Source of the DNA: Brachionus manjavacas
Lineage: Eukaryota > Rotifera > Eurotatoria > Ploima > Brachionidae
Reading direction: 5' to 3'
NCBI GenBank assembly: GCA_019054805.1
Contig: JAHQIY010000006.1
Coordinates: 3,286,001 to 3,350,000, forward strand
DNA length: 64,000 bases
Shown in pieces: positions 25,726 to 36,475 of the stretch (the first letter of the stretch is position 1; each line of letters begins with the position of its first letter). The position numbers and the translations under genes were made by a program. The notes beneath the pieces are model-generated. The model made no database searches. It was not told the DNA's origin and saw nothing but the letters and a program-made list of their open reading frames with translations.

Positions 25726-26355
25726 ATGAATACAAGTCTAAGCACAGTTGATACTTTATTTAATGGACAATACTTAAATGTTATTTCGCAAGGAGACTCA
25801 ATTTTCCGATCATCACCATCATATAATGATTCAGAGCCACCATCTTACTTCGAAGCAATCGGTATCAATAATGTTAATTTAAATCAAATAGAGTCATCTA
25901 ATTCATCTCGTCAATCATCTTTTCAGAATGATCGTTTACCAAAAATCTCATTACAGACTGCACCAGACTCTAGATTGAAGCAAGACTCTAGAGGAACAAG
26001 CAGTTCTATCGACCAAAGCACAAATTATACCAGAGGCACAAATAGACTGCCTATTAGTATTTTCCAGCAAAATGTCAGACAATTCCATGAAAATGAAAAC
26101 ACTATGATGTCTGAAATAACACAACCGAGTGAGACTTACTTTGTTTGGTCTGTCTTTACAACATTATATTGTGTATTAATTGGTTTGCCTGCATTGATTT
26201 TCTCTATTAAAGTTTATCATTATAATAAAGAGGAAAAATATGAAAAGGCATTTTCAAGATCCAGAATTGTGTGGTATTTAAATTTAACTGGTCTATTTTG
26301 TGGAATTGTGTATGTTGGAATTGTTGTTTTAATTTTGTTCGTATCCGGCAGTTAA
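25726..26355 (+). CDS. Dispanin/CD225-domain membrane protein
   Basis: Single-exon gene of 209 residues. The first ~135 residues are polar, Ser/Asn-rich and disordered-looking, and include a PPSY motif (SEPPSYFEAI), the type bound by WW domains of NEDD4-family ligases. The last ~75 residues form a CD225/dispanin unit: a first hydrophobic segment (FVWSVFTTLYCVLIGLPALI), the conserved FSIKVYHYNKEEKYEKAFSRSR loop region (basic, with the A..S.S pattern of the family), and a second hydrophobic segment (LTGLFCGIVYVGIVVLILF). The family includes IFITM, PRRT and SynDIG proteins and acts in membrane curvature and fusion control. Which subfamily this belongs to is unclear. The start is the second ATG of AATGAAATGAAT; the first is followed at once by a stop. 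Confidence 0.85.
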   Translation: MNTSLSTVDTLFNGQYLNVISQGDSIFRSSPSYNDSEPPSYFEAIGINNVNLNQIESSNSSRQSSFQNDRLPKISLQTAPDSRLKQDSRGTSSSIDQSTNYTRGTNRLPISIFQQNVRQFHENENTMMSEITQPSETYFVWSVFTTLYCVLIGLPALIFSIKVYHYNKEEKYEKAFSRSRIVWYLNLTGLFCGIVYVGIVVLILFVSGS

Positions 26356-26769
26356 AAAAAATTTTAAGTTTTTTTTTAAATTTAATTAAGAAATTATTTA
26401 ATAAATTTAAATCGATGTTTTAAATAGAATGTCAACATGAATTTTGTTTTTAGAAAAAAGATAAAACTAAACAGAATAAAAAATTTTGTATTGAGTAATT
26501 TGGTTAACCAGAAATCAAATGGTGAAAAAAAATTCGTCAGTTTTTTAAAAGTAAAGATTTCCAATTTGTATATTTGTGTAAAAATTCTTTTCTCAATCGA
26601 TTAATTTGCATTTTTCAAATTTTTTAATAAAATTTTATTGTCATCAAGAACGAAAATTAAAAATAACTAAGAAGCAAGATAAAATAAAAAATTATTTTAT
26701 TTTAAAAAATAATTCACTAAAACAAATCCAAATTATTAAATTAAAATTTTAAGTTATCCTAAAACAATC
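26356..26769. other. Short convergent intergenic region
   Basis: About 410 bp of A/T-rich 3' flanking sequence between the dispanin gene (+) and the TyrRS gene (-). Nothing else is seen. Confidence 0.6.
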
Positions 26770-28171
26770 TTATTTCTTTTTTTTAATAACAGGATAAGCA
26801 GATTCGACTAACTTTTTATTTTCAGGAGAATCGAATTCTTTTCTAATCGGTTCCAATAATGCATTAAGCGCTTCAATGACACCAGCTTTTAGATCACCTG
26901 GATGTAGCTCTTCCTTTCTAAATGTTTCTTGTAAAGCTTCAAAATTGTCATATATCATATTTCCACCCCATTTTTCCGGTCTTGTTATAACTAATTTGCC
27001 GTCTTTTGATAATGGAAACAAAACATGCTTACAAAATGACAGAACACCATTATTTTCAATGTTGCCAGGCTCACAAAAAGCTCCGTTAATTTTCTTCTTT
27101 ACGGCTGATGCACTATCTAATAGGTCAATCTTGCTGTCTTCTTCCGAAGAACTCATTTTGTTACCAGTCAAGCCTGGAACCATTGGATTCATCAAATGAA
27201 TTCTTTTTTCATATCCAAGTTTAGGTAAATACTGAAATTTTTTTTTTTTAATTTAAATAAAAAATTTCCTTTAAATAAACTACTTCTTCACCAAGCATAA
27301 AAATTTTTCTTTGGTCAACACCTCCAAACTGGGCATCACATTTCAAATACTCTTCATCAAGAGCTTGTAAGCCTGGATATAAAAGACCGCTAAGTAATGG
27401 GTTGTTAGATTGCTTGACCACTTCAGCTCCGGCTTTTTTCGCATCGTGCTCGGACATTAAAGAAGAAAGTCTGTACATGTCCAAAGTGTATTCTTTGCTT
27501 AATTGATAATCTGTACCCTTGACAAATTTTAATTTATCAATCGGAACACCTATTGACTTAAGTGCAGATTTAATAACTCTTGAGTAATATTCTGTTCTAT
27601 TTTGAAGCAGTTCCCATGGTGCTTTCATATTATCCAAGTATGCGTGTAAATCAGCTAGTAAAATAGTAACTTGGCATCCGGCTTTTAAAAAGTCAGAAAT
27701 TTTTGACATAGGTACAAAATATGCTATGTGAGGCTTTCCGGTTGTGGCTGTTCCCCAGTAAACTTTGAGATCACGCTCTTTCAGAATGGTTTTAAGCTTT
27801 TCGTCGCCAACTATCTCTTGTAAGTTCCTTGAGATTAGATGATATTTTTCCTCAAAACTCAAACCACAGGTTGATTCTAATCATAAATAAAATAATGGTA
27901 AGAATAATTTTAATTCAAATTTACTTGGAGCTGAGGTCACTTCTGATGGAGCGATATTTGCCTTAGAATCTTGAATACTGTTTTTTAGAATGCTTATTCT
28001 GGATCTGAGTTCCTCATTTTCGGTGGTAAATTTTTGGACTAATTCAGCGTCGGAGTTATTTTTATGGTTAGGCTTCAAAGAATTTAATTCTTTTTCGAGT
28101 GATTCTATCAAAGAAGTCTGTTTTTCTAATTGATCAGTCAACTGATTTAATTCACTATTTTCAATACTCAT
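26770..28171 (-). CDS. YARS1: Cytoplasmic tyrosyl-tRNA synthetase with N-terminal coiled coil
   Basis: Class I synthetase charging tRNA-Tyr. Exons 28171-27925, 27876-27284 and 27231-26770 join in phase to 433 residues (introns 48 and 52 nt). From about residue 90 it follows eukaryotic TyrRS closely: [27 protein letters not shown] (HIGH-type), [58 protein letters not shown] and [14 protein letters not shown]. It stops after the catalytic and anticodon domains ([10 protein letters not shown]), without the EMAPII-like C-terminal domain of vertebrate TyrRS. The first exon adds an ~85-residue leader predicted as coiled coil ([34 protein letters not shown]) that resembles the leucine-zipper leader of AIMP1/p43. 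No ATG lies between this leader and the TyrRS body at the usual start, which supports one fused protein. Confidence 0.93.
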
Positions 28172-30795
28172 TTTAAAATAAGACTGAATCTTAACATAAA
28201 ATTTTTAATTAATTTCGATTATTTTTAAAAGTTGGCAAATATTCTGCAGATAAAAGCTAAAAGATATTATTCAAACAAAATACTTGTGAAATTATTAAAT
28301 GATTTTTTCATCAACTTTTTATAGTTTAAAATTTGATATGCAATTATTCATTGATTTGGTTTTGACAGTGAAAATTATTTATAAAAAGCTAGAGTTTTTT
28401 TCCTTAAAATCTTTTTTTATTGCTAAATTAATCTTAGTTAATATAAACAAATCCTATTAAAAAACGTGCTTTAATTTAATTATTAAGCTTTTTGATTTAG
28501 AGCTGCATAATTTTGGTCTTTTTAAAAAATTTTTTCGATTTGAGCTAAAATAAAAAAAAAAATGAGCTAAAATATCTGAACAAAAGCTCATAAATAAAAA
28601 ACTGGAGTTTTGTGAAGTTCAAATTTTATAAGCATGATGCTTTCAATATTTTTTTAATTTTTATTAACATGGTCTTACATCAATTTCTTTTTAAAGATTT
28701 GTGGAAAAAAAATTGTTAATTTATTATTTTTTAATCAAACTTAAACTAAATTTACTAAAGAAATTAAATGACCCATTTTGCATTACTAAAATTAACTTAT
28801 TTTTATTTTTTTAAATGGTATCAAAATTAAAAATTAATCATAATTTTACCCTTACTAAAAATCGACTGTTTTATTTTCTGGACTTGAAGTTAAAGTTGAT
28901 TTTCAGTAGTTTTTAGAGCAAAATAAGGCTGTTTTGAAATACAATCTGAAATAACTTTTTATATTTAGAGCAATATTTAGATAATTTAGAAAGTGATGCC
29001 ATGTGTATTGATGAAAAATCATTGTTTCTTTTAAAATTTAGACCTCAATTCATTCTTTTTGTATAATGATTTGAGGTTTTGTGAAATTAAGTAGAAAAGA
29101 ACAAAACAATGATTAAAAATTGAATATGTATTGATTATGTTTTTATTAATTAATTTAAAAATTAAAAAACTTGACTTAATTTATAAAATAATTTATCATA
29201 TTTTCTAGAACTTGAATTAATTTTGTTGAACAGAACAAAAAATTAAAAATTGAAAGACTTTTTCTTTTAGTTCTAAGTTAGTTCTGTGAATGCAGCATAA
29301 TGTTTAGTCACTTCAATTGTCAAAGAATACTAATGATTTACAAAATCTCTTCAAATTGCACTTTAATATATTGAAATTTATTTCTGCTAAATTTTCAGAT
29401 TTCAGCAGACTTAGAGAGTTGATGCAAGTATAAATGCTGCACCAAGCTACATTCACAGAACTAATTTAGAACTTAAAGAAAAAAGTCATTCAATTTTTAA
29501 TCATTTATTCTGTTATTCTGTACTTAATTTCACAAATCCTGATTCGGTTAGTTGGGTAAATTGTATAAACAGAATTAATTAAATTTTCCGAAAATATGAT
29601 AAGTTATTTTAGAAATTGGGAATAAGTAAAATCTTTTAATTTTTTAAATGCAAATGAATTCTAGCAAAATTTGTCAAATCTTTTAATCTTTTATTAACAT
29701 TGAAATAATAAATTAAAAGGATAACCAATATTTTAGATAAACATAATATTATTTGTTATACAATAATACGCTTAATTATTAGTGTTTTTTAGAATTAAAC
29801 ATCGAATAGCAAACATTCGATTTATCTTATTTCTGATTCTAAAACGGGTTTACTTGACTTACATGAATTCAAATATTCATGATAAAAAATTAAATCTTTC
29901 TATAATACACTAAATTTTTCACTTATATTACTTGCGATTATACATTTATACGCCTTTCTAGATATTTTAAAGAACAAAAGAACAGAACAATACTTTAAAA
30001 AAAATTCAAATTTTTTTTATAAGCTAAAAACCGATTTATTTTAAATCGTCTAACAAATTTAAAAAAAATTATTATTACTTTTGTTTGTAAATTAATATTC
30101 TTAAAAAATTTATTATGATTAGTAAACTCCTGCATGCCTAAGTTGTAGTAGTAGTAGTAGAATGTTAGGATGAGAATCATTTAAAAAAGATCTGGAAGAT
30201 CAGTAAACTACGATCATTGAGCGTGTGACTGTAGAGCAAACCTAGACGCGGGAAATTATCAAGATTCCTTCATAAATTAAAATTGAACTTATTTGGCATA
30301 AATAAAATAATAACTAATGAAGTAAAAAAACCCAAGCGGTTCCATATAATATGACAAATATTGATATTCTAGACAATAATTTGTTTATGTCTAGCAATGA
30401 TTTTGAAAAATTAACCACTTCATTGAAAATGTGTTTTTTAAAATAATTTAACTTCAATTTTTTGAATCCATATTGTTATAATTTTAAAATAAATTTTTAG
30501 TTTATAGCCAAAAATTGAAGTGCCAACTATTTTTTTCAAATGATCACAAAGTTATTCAATTTTGAAGAATAATTTGACACATTTTTGCAATAAAATAAAA
30601 ATCAAAAAATTCTCTTCAAAAATTTATTTATTAATATTTTATGAATGAAAATAATTTGTACATTTTTATATCGTGAAATAATAAAGTGAAACGAAAATAT
30701 TTGACAGGCTATTTCAAGGAAAGAAAATAAACTAATTTCTTAAAAAATCTGAGCGCATAGATTACTAAATGCGTACAAAATTTATTTTTATACAA
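28172..30795. other. Intergenic with foldback repeat
   Basis: About 2.6 kb without a convincing ORF. It contains the rearranged inverted repeat at about 29070-29610. A small frame at 29995-30180 has no features. Confidence 0.5.
29070..29610. repeat. Rearranged inverted repeat
   Basis: The block ATGATTAAAAATTGAA, then TTTCTTT.AGTTCTAA.TTAGTTCTGTGAATG (about 29230-29300) is found inverted at about 29440-29510, with a variable centre containing a GCAGCAT/ATGCTGC pair. Outer blocks (TTTGTGAAATTAAGTA and ATTTATCATATTTTC) are also present inverted, but in a different order on the left side. This is a foldback element altered by later rearrangement or nested insertion. Confidence 0.55.
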
Positions 30796-33700
30796 CTAAA
30801 TTAAATTTAAAGGTGCTGTATAATTAATTGAGTCAGGAAATCTTTCTAAATAGCGATCGCTTCTCAAAAATTTTACATTGAGCAATTTTCCATTGTACCA
30901 TGTTCCATTTAGAGCCTGATAGGCTCGACCAGCTGCTTCATTGCTTATACATTTCACATACACACATCCTTCTTTTGACTTTCTGTCACACGAAATATGA
31001 AGAATAGAATCGCATTTTTTTAAAATATCGTTTTGAATCTTGACTGCAAAAAGCGGATCATTTTCAATTATTGCTTGATCAAACATGCCACGAATTTTCA
31101 AGCATGGCGTAGGGCTATGCGACAATTTTTCACTCTTATTAAACGCATCACCCTGCCATCCAACACTAGCTTTGGCTCGTTCCAAATTGTTCTCCTTGTT
31201 AAAATCTCGTTCTTGTTCAGTTGGATTAATCATGGTACTATTGGCCAGGCCAATTCCGTCATTTGGATTAATTTTAAAATTTTTCACTTGTTCTTGTGTT
31301 TTTGGAACCACCCATTTCCAGACCAGTGTCTCTTCGCCATCAATAAATTGTGTCTCAAGGTGAATCCTGCTCTCGTGGTCTTCAATAAATTTGACTACAT
31401 CGTTCCACTCTTTTTTCTTTTTAGCTCTTTCACTTGGTTCAACTAAAGTGTCATAAACATGTGACATGGCTATAAAGGGCTTAATATTAGACGGGTCTAT
31501 TATGCTAAGCTCATACTGTTTTTCCACCAATTCAGTGACTTGTTTTATGAGAGCAAAAAATTTTCTGTCTTTTTCCAAGCGACGGCTCATCAAATTTTTG
31601 TAAGATAAATAACCAGCAAACAACGCTAACATTACTGAGCAAAGCATCACCAAACGAACATACAAAAAATGAATCAGTTCTTTAACACGACATCCCAGAG
31701 ACTTAGAGCTTACTGTTGACATCAGATATGTAATATCATCTTTGTGATTTGTGTCCGCATAGGACGCATTCAAAACTCGCAGGTTCCAATGCGGATTTTT
31801 TATTACCGCCTTTAATACTGAATCAATAGCTTCTGCCTTGAATTCTAAATTTTTGACTAGACCCCTCTCATTTACTAAATAATCAGTTATTTTGTTTAAA
31901 TGAATGCATTTTTCTGTAAACTCGACCGGAAGCATAGGCTTTTGGTCAAAATTTTGTTCGACTAAAGGTGAACAGTCGATTTGGCCAGATTTTATTCGAA
32001 GATATTCTATTAAATCTCGTACCAACATTTTTGTTTGTGAACATTGAGTGTCTTTGATATCCGAACAGTAAAAATGCTTTGTTGTTTGGTCAAATTTTGC
32101 ATCTTTGGGTGTTGAGTAAGTAAAAATTTGTTTGATAAAAGAAAATGAGTCATTAGAAAATTTGACTCTGATATATTGAAGTGCAATAATGGTAAAAATG
32201 ACCATGAAAAGATATGGTAATATTTTTGAAAATGAAGTCCAAGATTGGCAAAAGATTGGTTTTAATTTGTTATGCAATACGTTATAGGCTTTGTTTTGGC
32301 CAGTTTCAGTGCTAGAATCTGGCGTTGGACTTGGTTGGTTGGATGGTGTGCGAGAAGGAGCGCTCGGTTTTGTCTCTTGGTTAAATTTAAATTTTAAACA
32401 GTTGAATATTGAATTAGACGCTGGTCTTGGACAATATAGCGTCTTTGATTCAGGATGTTTATTTGAGGATGATACTTCAGAGTTTAAGACTGTACCGGTG
32501 TAAATCACCTCATCATTAATTAAATTATTTGGACAAGATCGGTTTTTTACTCTGGTTTTAGTCAATATTTCATTTATTTCGGATCTATATTTTGATAAAG
32601 TTTTGTCCAGTTCTATTCTGTCTTTTAACTTCACGTAACCTTAAAAAAATTTAAATTTTTAAAAGTTTGAAAATTTTAAGCTTTTAAATTCATATTTTTT
32701 AAAATAAATTTTTTTTTAATTACTGTACTGTAAAAAAAATTTTTTTTCTCAATAGCATAGAGTAGACTATAGAACCTGTGCTCAGTTGGCTAAAAGATGT
32801 TTTTCTTTACAAATCAACGTGCACATCCCGTTGAAAATCATGTTTTTATTATTTTAAATCATTATTAGTAGATAGTTTATGCATGATATATTAGGAAACT
32901 ATTATAATGAAGAAAATTTGTTTTATGTTAGTGTATAAAATAATTATGTTTTTAAAAAAATTGATAAAAGAGCAATTAAATAGTGAAAATAATAATAATA
33001 AAAAATTTCCACATTCTCCAACAGGATAATAGGGAAAGCGCTCATCACTTTTCTTTTTGAGCTAAGGCTCCAATCTGACACATAAGCTATTACAATCCTT
33101 TTTATAATAAAAGGAGTCCAAACACAATTCCCGTATTGCAGAGATGCTTGCAAGATTTTCTCCCTTGGCGGGGTTAGAACCTTTGACCCTTATGCTTGAA
33201 TGGCTTGAAACACACAAACCAGTCAGCCATACGGTTTGATTAGAAAATAATATTAAGAAAATAGAACTAGGCAAATTTTTACGTAGAAAATAAAAATAAA
33301 TTCCTTTATTTTTAAAAATTAAATTCAATCAATTCTTTTTATAGAAATTAATTTTTAAAGATCGCTAAGCTAAAAAGAAGTACTATGATCCTTTGTGTGT
33401 AGCCTGAGAAATTTCCTAAATTATTTAAAAAAATTAAATTATAATTATATTTTAAAGAATTCAATTTGGCTTTTGATAATTTGATGCTACATTTTAAATG
33501 ATTTATTTGATTTTTTGCCTATAAATTAAGTATTAATATTTGATATTTTTCTTGTCTTTGAATTTTTATTTTAAAAAAAATGTCTGATTTTTTTTAGTCA
33601 AGTTTTTTTTTCCTAAAAAATTTAAATTGTTTGACTATAATTCGAAAAATAAAGAATAAAATTTCAAAATTCTATCAATTTTAATAATTTGTAACTAGAT

Positions 33701-35443
33701 GATATCTAATTATTAAATCATTATTCTTTTATTCAACTTTTCAATTGTAAAAAAAAATTTATTTTATTTCTTTATGGTCAATTTTTATTTTGATAAGTCA
33801 CTAAATATTTTAATTTTTATAGAGTTTAATTTGTAAAATAGTTTTTTTTTATAAGGAAACCCAAATTTTTTTTTAATAAGCCATTGTTTTTTATTTTCTT
33901 TTTTCTCTTATTCGATTTATTTTTAAAGGTGAAAATAAAAATGGCAGTAAATAACTTAAGTTTGAATTTATTTAATGATAAAAATATTTAAATTTTTTAA
34001 TTCAATTTATTCTATATTAAAAACATGCACCTCGATAAAATTGGATCAAATTGAATTTTTCAATCTGTTTGGGCTTTTTTTAAAATCCTTGACTTTATTC
34101 TTAAATTGATGATAAAATAATTTAAAATTTAAAATTAACAATTTAATATTTTGTTACTTTTTTTATCCATTTCCACCCTTTGAAATCCTGAATCGTTCTT
34201 TAATGTGACACTTTGAATTTTTAGAGTAAATTGGCAAAAAAAATTGAAAAAAAATGAGATTTTTTAATGAAATGGCTAACTTTTCCTGGCAAAAAATTTA
34301 TCATAAATATAAATATATTCAGATATTTACACCCAATTTTTTAGGAGTTTGGGTGAGATCTGAGAAACTCTTTATTTCAGCTAATTTTTATGAGTATGAG
34401 TTAGGATGCTGGATTTTTCCGGTACTCAAGTGTAGATATGGGTTGAATCATTCGCATTTTTTGATATAATGGGTATAACCATTCTAAAAATCTTGGGTAT
34501 TTAGGTTAAGGCATAGGTAAGGTTACCCGGTTTTTTGAGATTTTTAGAATGGTAATACCCATTATACCAAAAAATGCGAATGATTCAACCCATATCTACA
34601 CTTGAGTACCGGGAAAATCCAGCATCCTAACCCATACTCTTTACAATTAGCTGAATAAAAATAGTTTCTCAAATCTAACCCAAACCACAAAAAAATTGAG
34701 TGAAAATGTTTGCTTATATCTATATTTATGATAAATTTTTTGCCAGGAAACTTTAGCCATTTAATTAAAAAATCTCATTTTTTTTCCAATTTTTTTTGCA
34801 AATTTACTGTAAAAATTCACATTAAAGAAAGATAGGACAAGATTTTTTTATTTTGCCTGTTAAAATAATAATTTATGAAATACAAAATTAGAATTATTTA
34901 CTTACTCAATTCTTGATTGTTGGGTGACTGAGTCGTGGTAGGAGGGTAGTTATATGTGGAGCGCATTGATTCATAATAATTTTCGTTCTGAGTATTATCA
35001 TGGTAAATGCCAGTGGAACATCTAGTATTAGACAATGGACTTGTGTATGCATCATTGACTTTAATATATTCGTATTGAGTCTCATTAGAATCTAATGAAA
35101 CAATGTCATTGTCTCTCTCCGATTCAATTACTTGAACATCGCTGTTACGGTCATCGTCCTCATCATATTCGTCAAAATTCTCGATTCTTGTCGATGAACA
35201 CTGAAAACTGCGGCTCGCATTCATTTGCTTTTGGTACTGTTTGCTCGGATTTTTTTCTGCTTTTTCTTTAGCTCTGTAGTGGTTTAGTTTTTTGACGAAA
35301 AGGTCGCGATTGGCGTCGTTGATTTGATTTCTCACCTTAGTTCTGCTTTTACCTGGTGTGGCCAATGTCGGCAAATTTTTTTCACCATAACGACGCAGTT
35401 CTTCTATCAAATGCTCGTCATCAATGATGCTCGATTGAGACAT
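30796..35443 (-). CDS. LEMD3: Inner nuclear membrane protein MAN1 (LEM domain protein 3)-like
   Basis: Two exons, 35443-34906 and 32639-30796, join in phase (Leu-Ser-Tyr across the junction) to 793 residues. The first exon starts with a LEM-like helix pair (DDEHLIEELRRYGE ... NRDLFVKKLNHYRAK), followed by an acidic Ser/Asn/Tyr-rich linker. The second exon has a basic/Ser-rich linker, a first membrane span (ILPYLFMVIFTIIALQYI), a luminal MSC domain with Cys pairs and RVLNASY, a second span (LVMLCSVMLALFAGYLSY), a winged-helix-like segment ending in VWKWVVP, and a C-terminal RRM/UHM (CLKIRGMF, VYVKCISNEAAGRAYQALNG, LLNVKFLRSDRYLERFP). This architecture is that of MAN1, which tethers chromatin and antagonises SMAD signalling. 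The 2.27-kb intron carries a SINE and a long hairpin. The LEM region looks stretched by about 15-18 residues. Confidence 0.9.
33005..33238 (-). mobile_element. tRNA-derived SINE in the MAN1 intron
   Basis: Read on the minus strand, it begins with a tRNA-like head: A-box-like TGGCTGACTGGTTTGTGTG and B-box-like GGTTCTAACCCC about 50 nt later. Its body is TGTCAGATTGGAGCC...AGCTC and its tail GAGCGCTTTCCC...TCCTGTTGGA. Head, body and tail order match the copy at 59991-60284. Several substitutions and small indels suggest an older copy. Confidence 0.82.
34191..34836. repeat. ~645-bp near-palindromic hairpin element
   Basis: Two arms of about 290 nt (roughly 34191-34487 and 34525-34836) are reverse complements with scattered mismatches and small indels. 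Landmarks are TTCTTTAATGTGA/TCACATTAAAGAA at the tips, AATGAGATTTTTTAA/TTAAAAAATCTCATT, and GGGTTGAATCATTCGCATT with its complement near the centre. The central spacer is about 35-40 nt. It lies wholly in the MAN1 intron. No ORF of note. A foldback MITE is the simplest reading; its RNA would form a long duplex. Confidence 0.88.
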
Positions 35444-35810
35444 GGTTTACTCGCAAGACTAAAAAACTGAACACTTGAATAAGTTTATGAAAAATTCGAA
35501 CAGGCGCAAAAATTACAAAAAAGTATCATAAATTATTTTGCTTGCAAACAATTCAAAGAGCGTGTCTTGAAAATCTTTATGTCAAAAAAATTATTCAAAT
35601 AATCTAAAAAGATGGATAAATTTATCTGTAGACACTTTATTTGTCTTTTTGATTTAAAAAGAGCAATCCTGCTGATTTAAGCTTCTTGAAGCTTTGGCAG
35701 ATAATTTTAGTCTGCGAAGCAAAAATCTGATTCAAATAGGCGTTGTAAAATTCAGTCCAAATTGAAGATAAATATTTCCTATTTCGAAAATTTAAATTAA
35801 AGATAAAGTG

Positions 35811-35866
35811 GGGTCTTGTCACATCTACGGCCAATTGGCCAGGCCAAGTGTGAAATTGTCAATCTA
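35811..35866 (+). repeat. Left terminal inverted repeat
   Basis: 56 bp, perfect inverse of 37173-37228, preceded by the target duplication ATAAAGTG. It contains a 12-bp palindrome, GGCCAATTGGCC. Confidence 0.95.
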
Positions 35867-36074
35867 CGGCCAATTTTTCTTTTTTAACAGAAATTTTTAT
35901 AAATTGATGGCCAATTAAAAAAAATTAGCGGCCAATTGAACAAAATTACCTGGCCAAATTGTTTTTTTAATTAAATTTTATTTATTAATCAGAATATTTA
36001 TTAATCATAATACAAGTCGAATATTCAATAATTCAATAAAAATATATAGTCATGTCAGTAAAAATATTTTTAAA

Positions 36075-36269
36075 TTAATTGTTTCTTTTCCCTAAGTTAT
36101 ATTTTGGATTTGAATTCGAATCTGAATTTTTATCATTATTATCAACAGAATCCTTATTTTGAGATTTCGGTTTTCTCCCTCGTTTTTTTGGAGTTTTTTT
36201 TTTAATTTCGGAACTAGGATTTATAACTTCTGACACATTCGAATGACAAGGTATAGGTTCTTGACTCAA
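36075..36269 (-). CDS. AT-hook-like basic ORF fragment inside the transposon
   Basis: The open frame continues upstream of the listed start without a clear ATG (about 36340 to 36075). It ends in a basic, Asn/Ser-rich tail containing PKKRGRKPKSQNK, an AT-hook-like or nuclear-localisation motif, and terminates KYNLGKRNN. It is probably the C-terminal remnant of a protein from the autonomous parent element, placed head-to-head with the zinc-knuckle ORF. I cannot identify the parent domain. Confidence 0.45.
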   Translation of the reverse strand: MSQEPIPCHSNVSEVINPSSEIKKKTPKKRGRKPKSQNKDSVDNNDKNSDSNSNPKYNLGKRNN

Positions 36270-36475
36270 TTTAATTAATTCTGATTGAGCAATTGAACGT
36301 ATGTTTGGTGTGCAAATAATTGCTAGTTGATTTATTCAAACTAAATTATAGTTGATTTATTCAAACATTTAAATATGATTGTTTGTAATAATGTTAACAA
36401 AAACACAAATAATAAAAAGAAAAAGTAAAAATAACATAAAAAATCTTGGCAAAAAGTTTTCCTTTTTAACACCAA

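Noticed and set aside
30120..30200. Short TAG-repeat run (GTAGTAGTAGTAG) with a small antisense ORF
   Set aside because: A simple microsatellite of a few units; the ORF is low complexity.
31033..31446. 137-residue plus-strand ORF
   Set aside because: Shadow of the MAN1 second exon on the opposite strand.
32760..32830. Possible LEM-domain exon (a GSIV...RKK-like frame) in the MAN1 intron
   Set aside because: Interrupted by stops, and the exon at 34906-35443 provides a better LEM-like motif that splices in phase.
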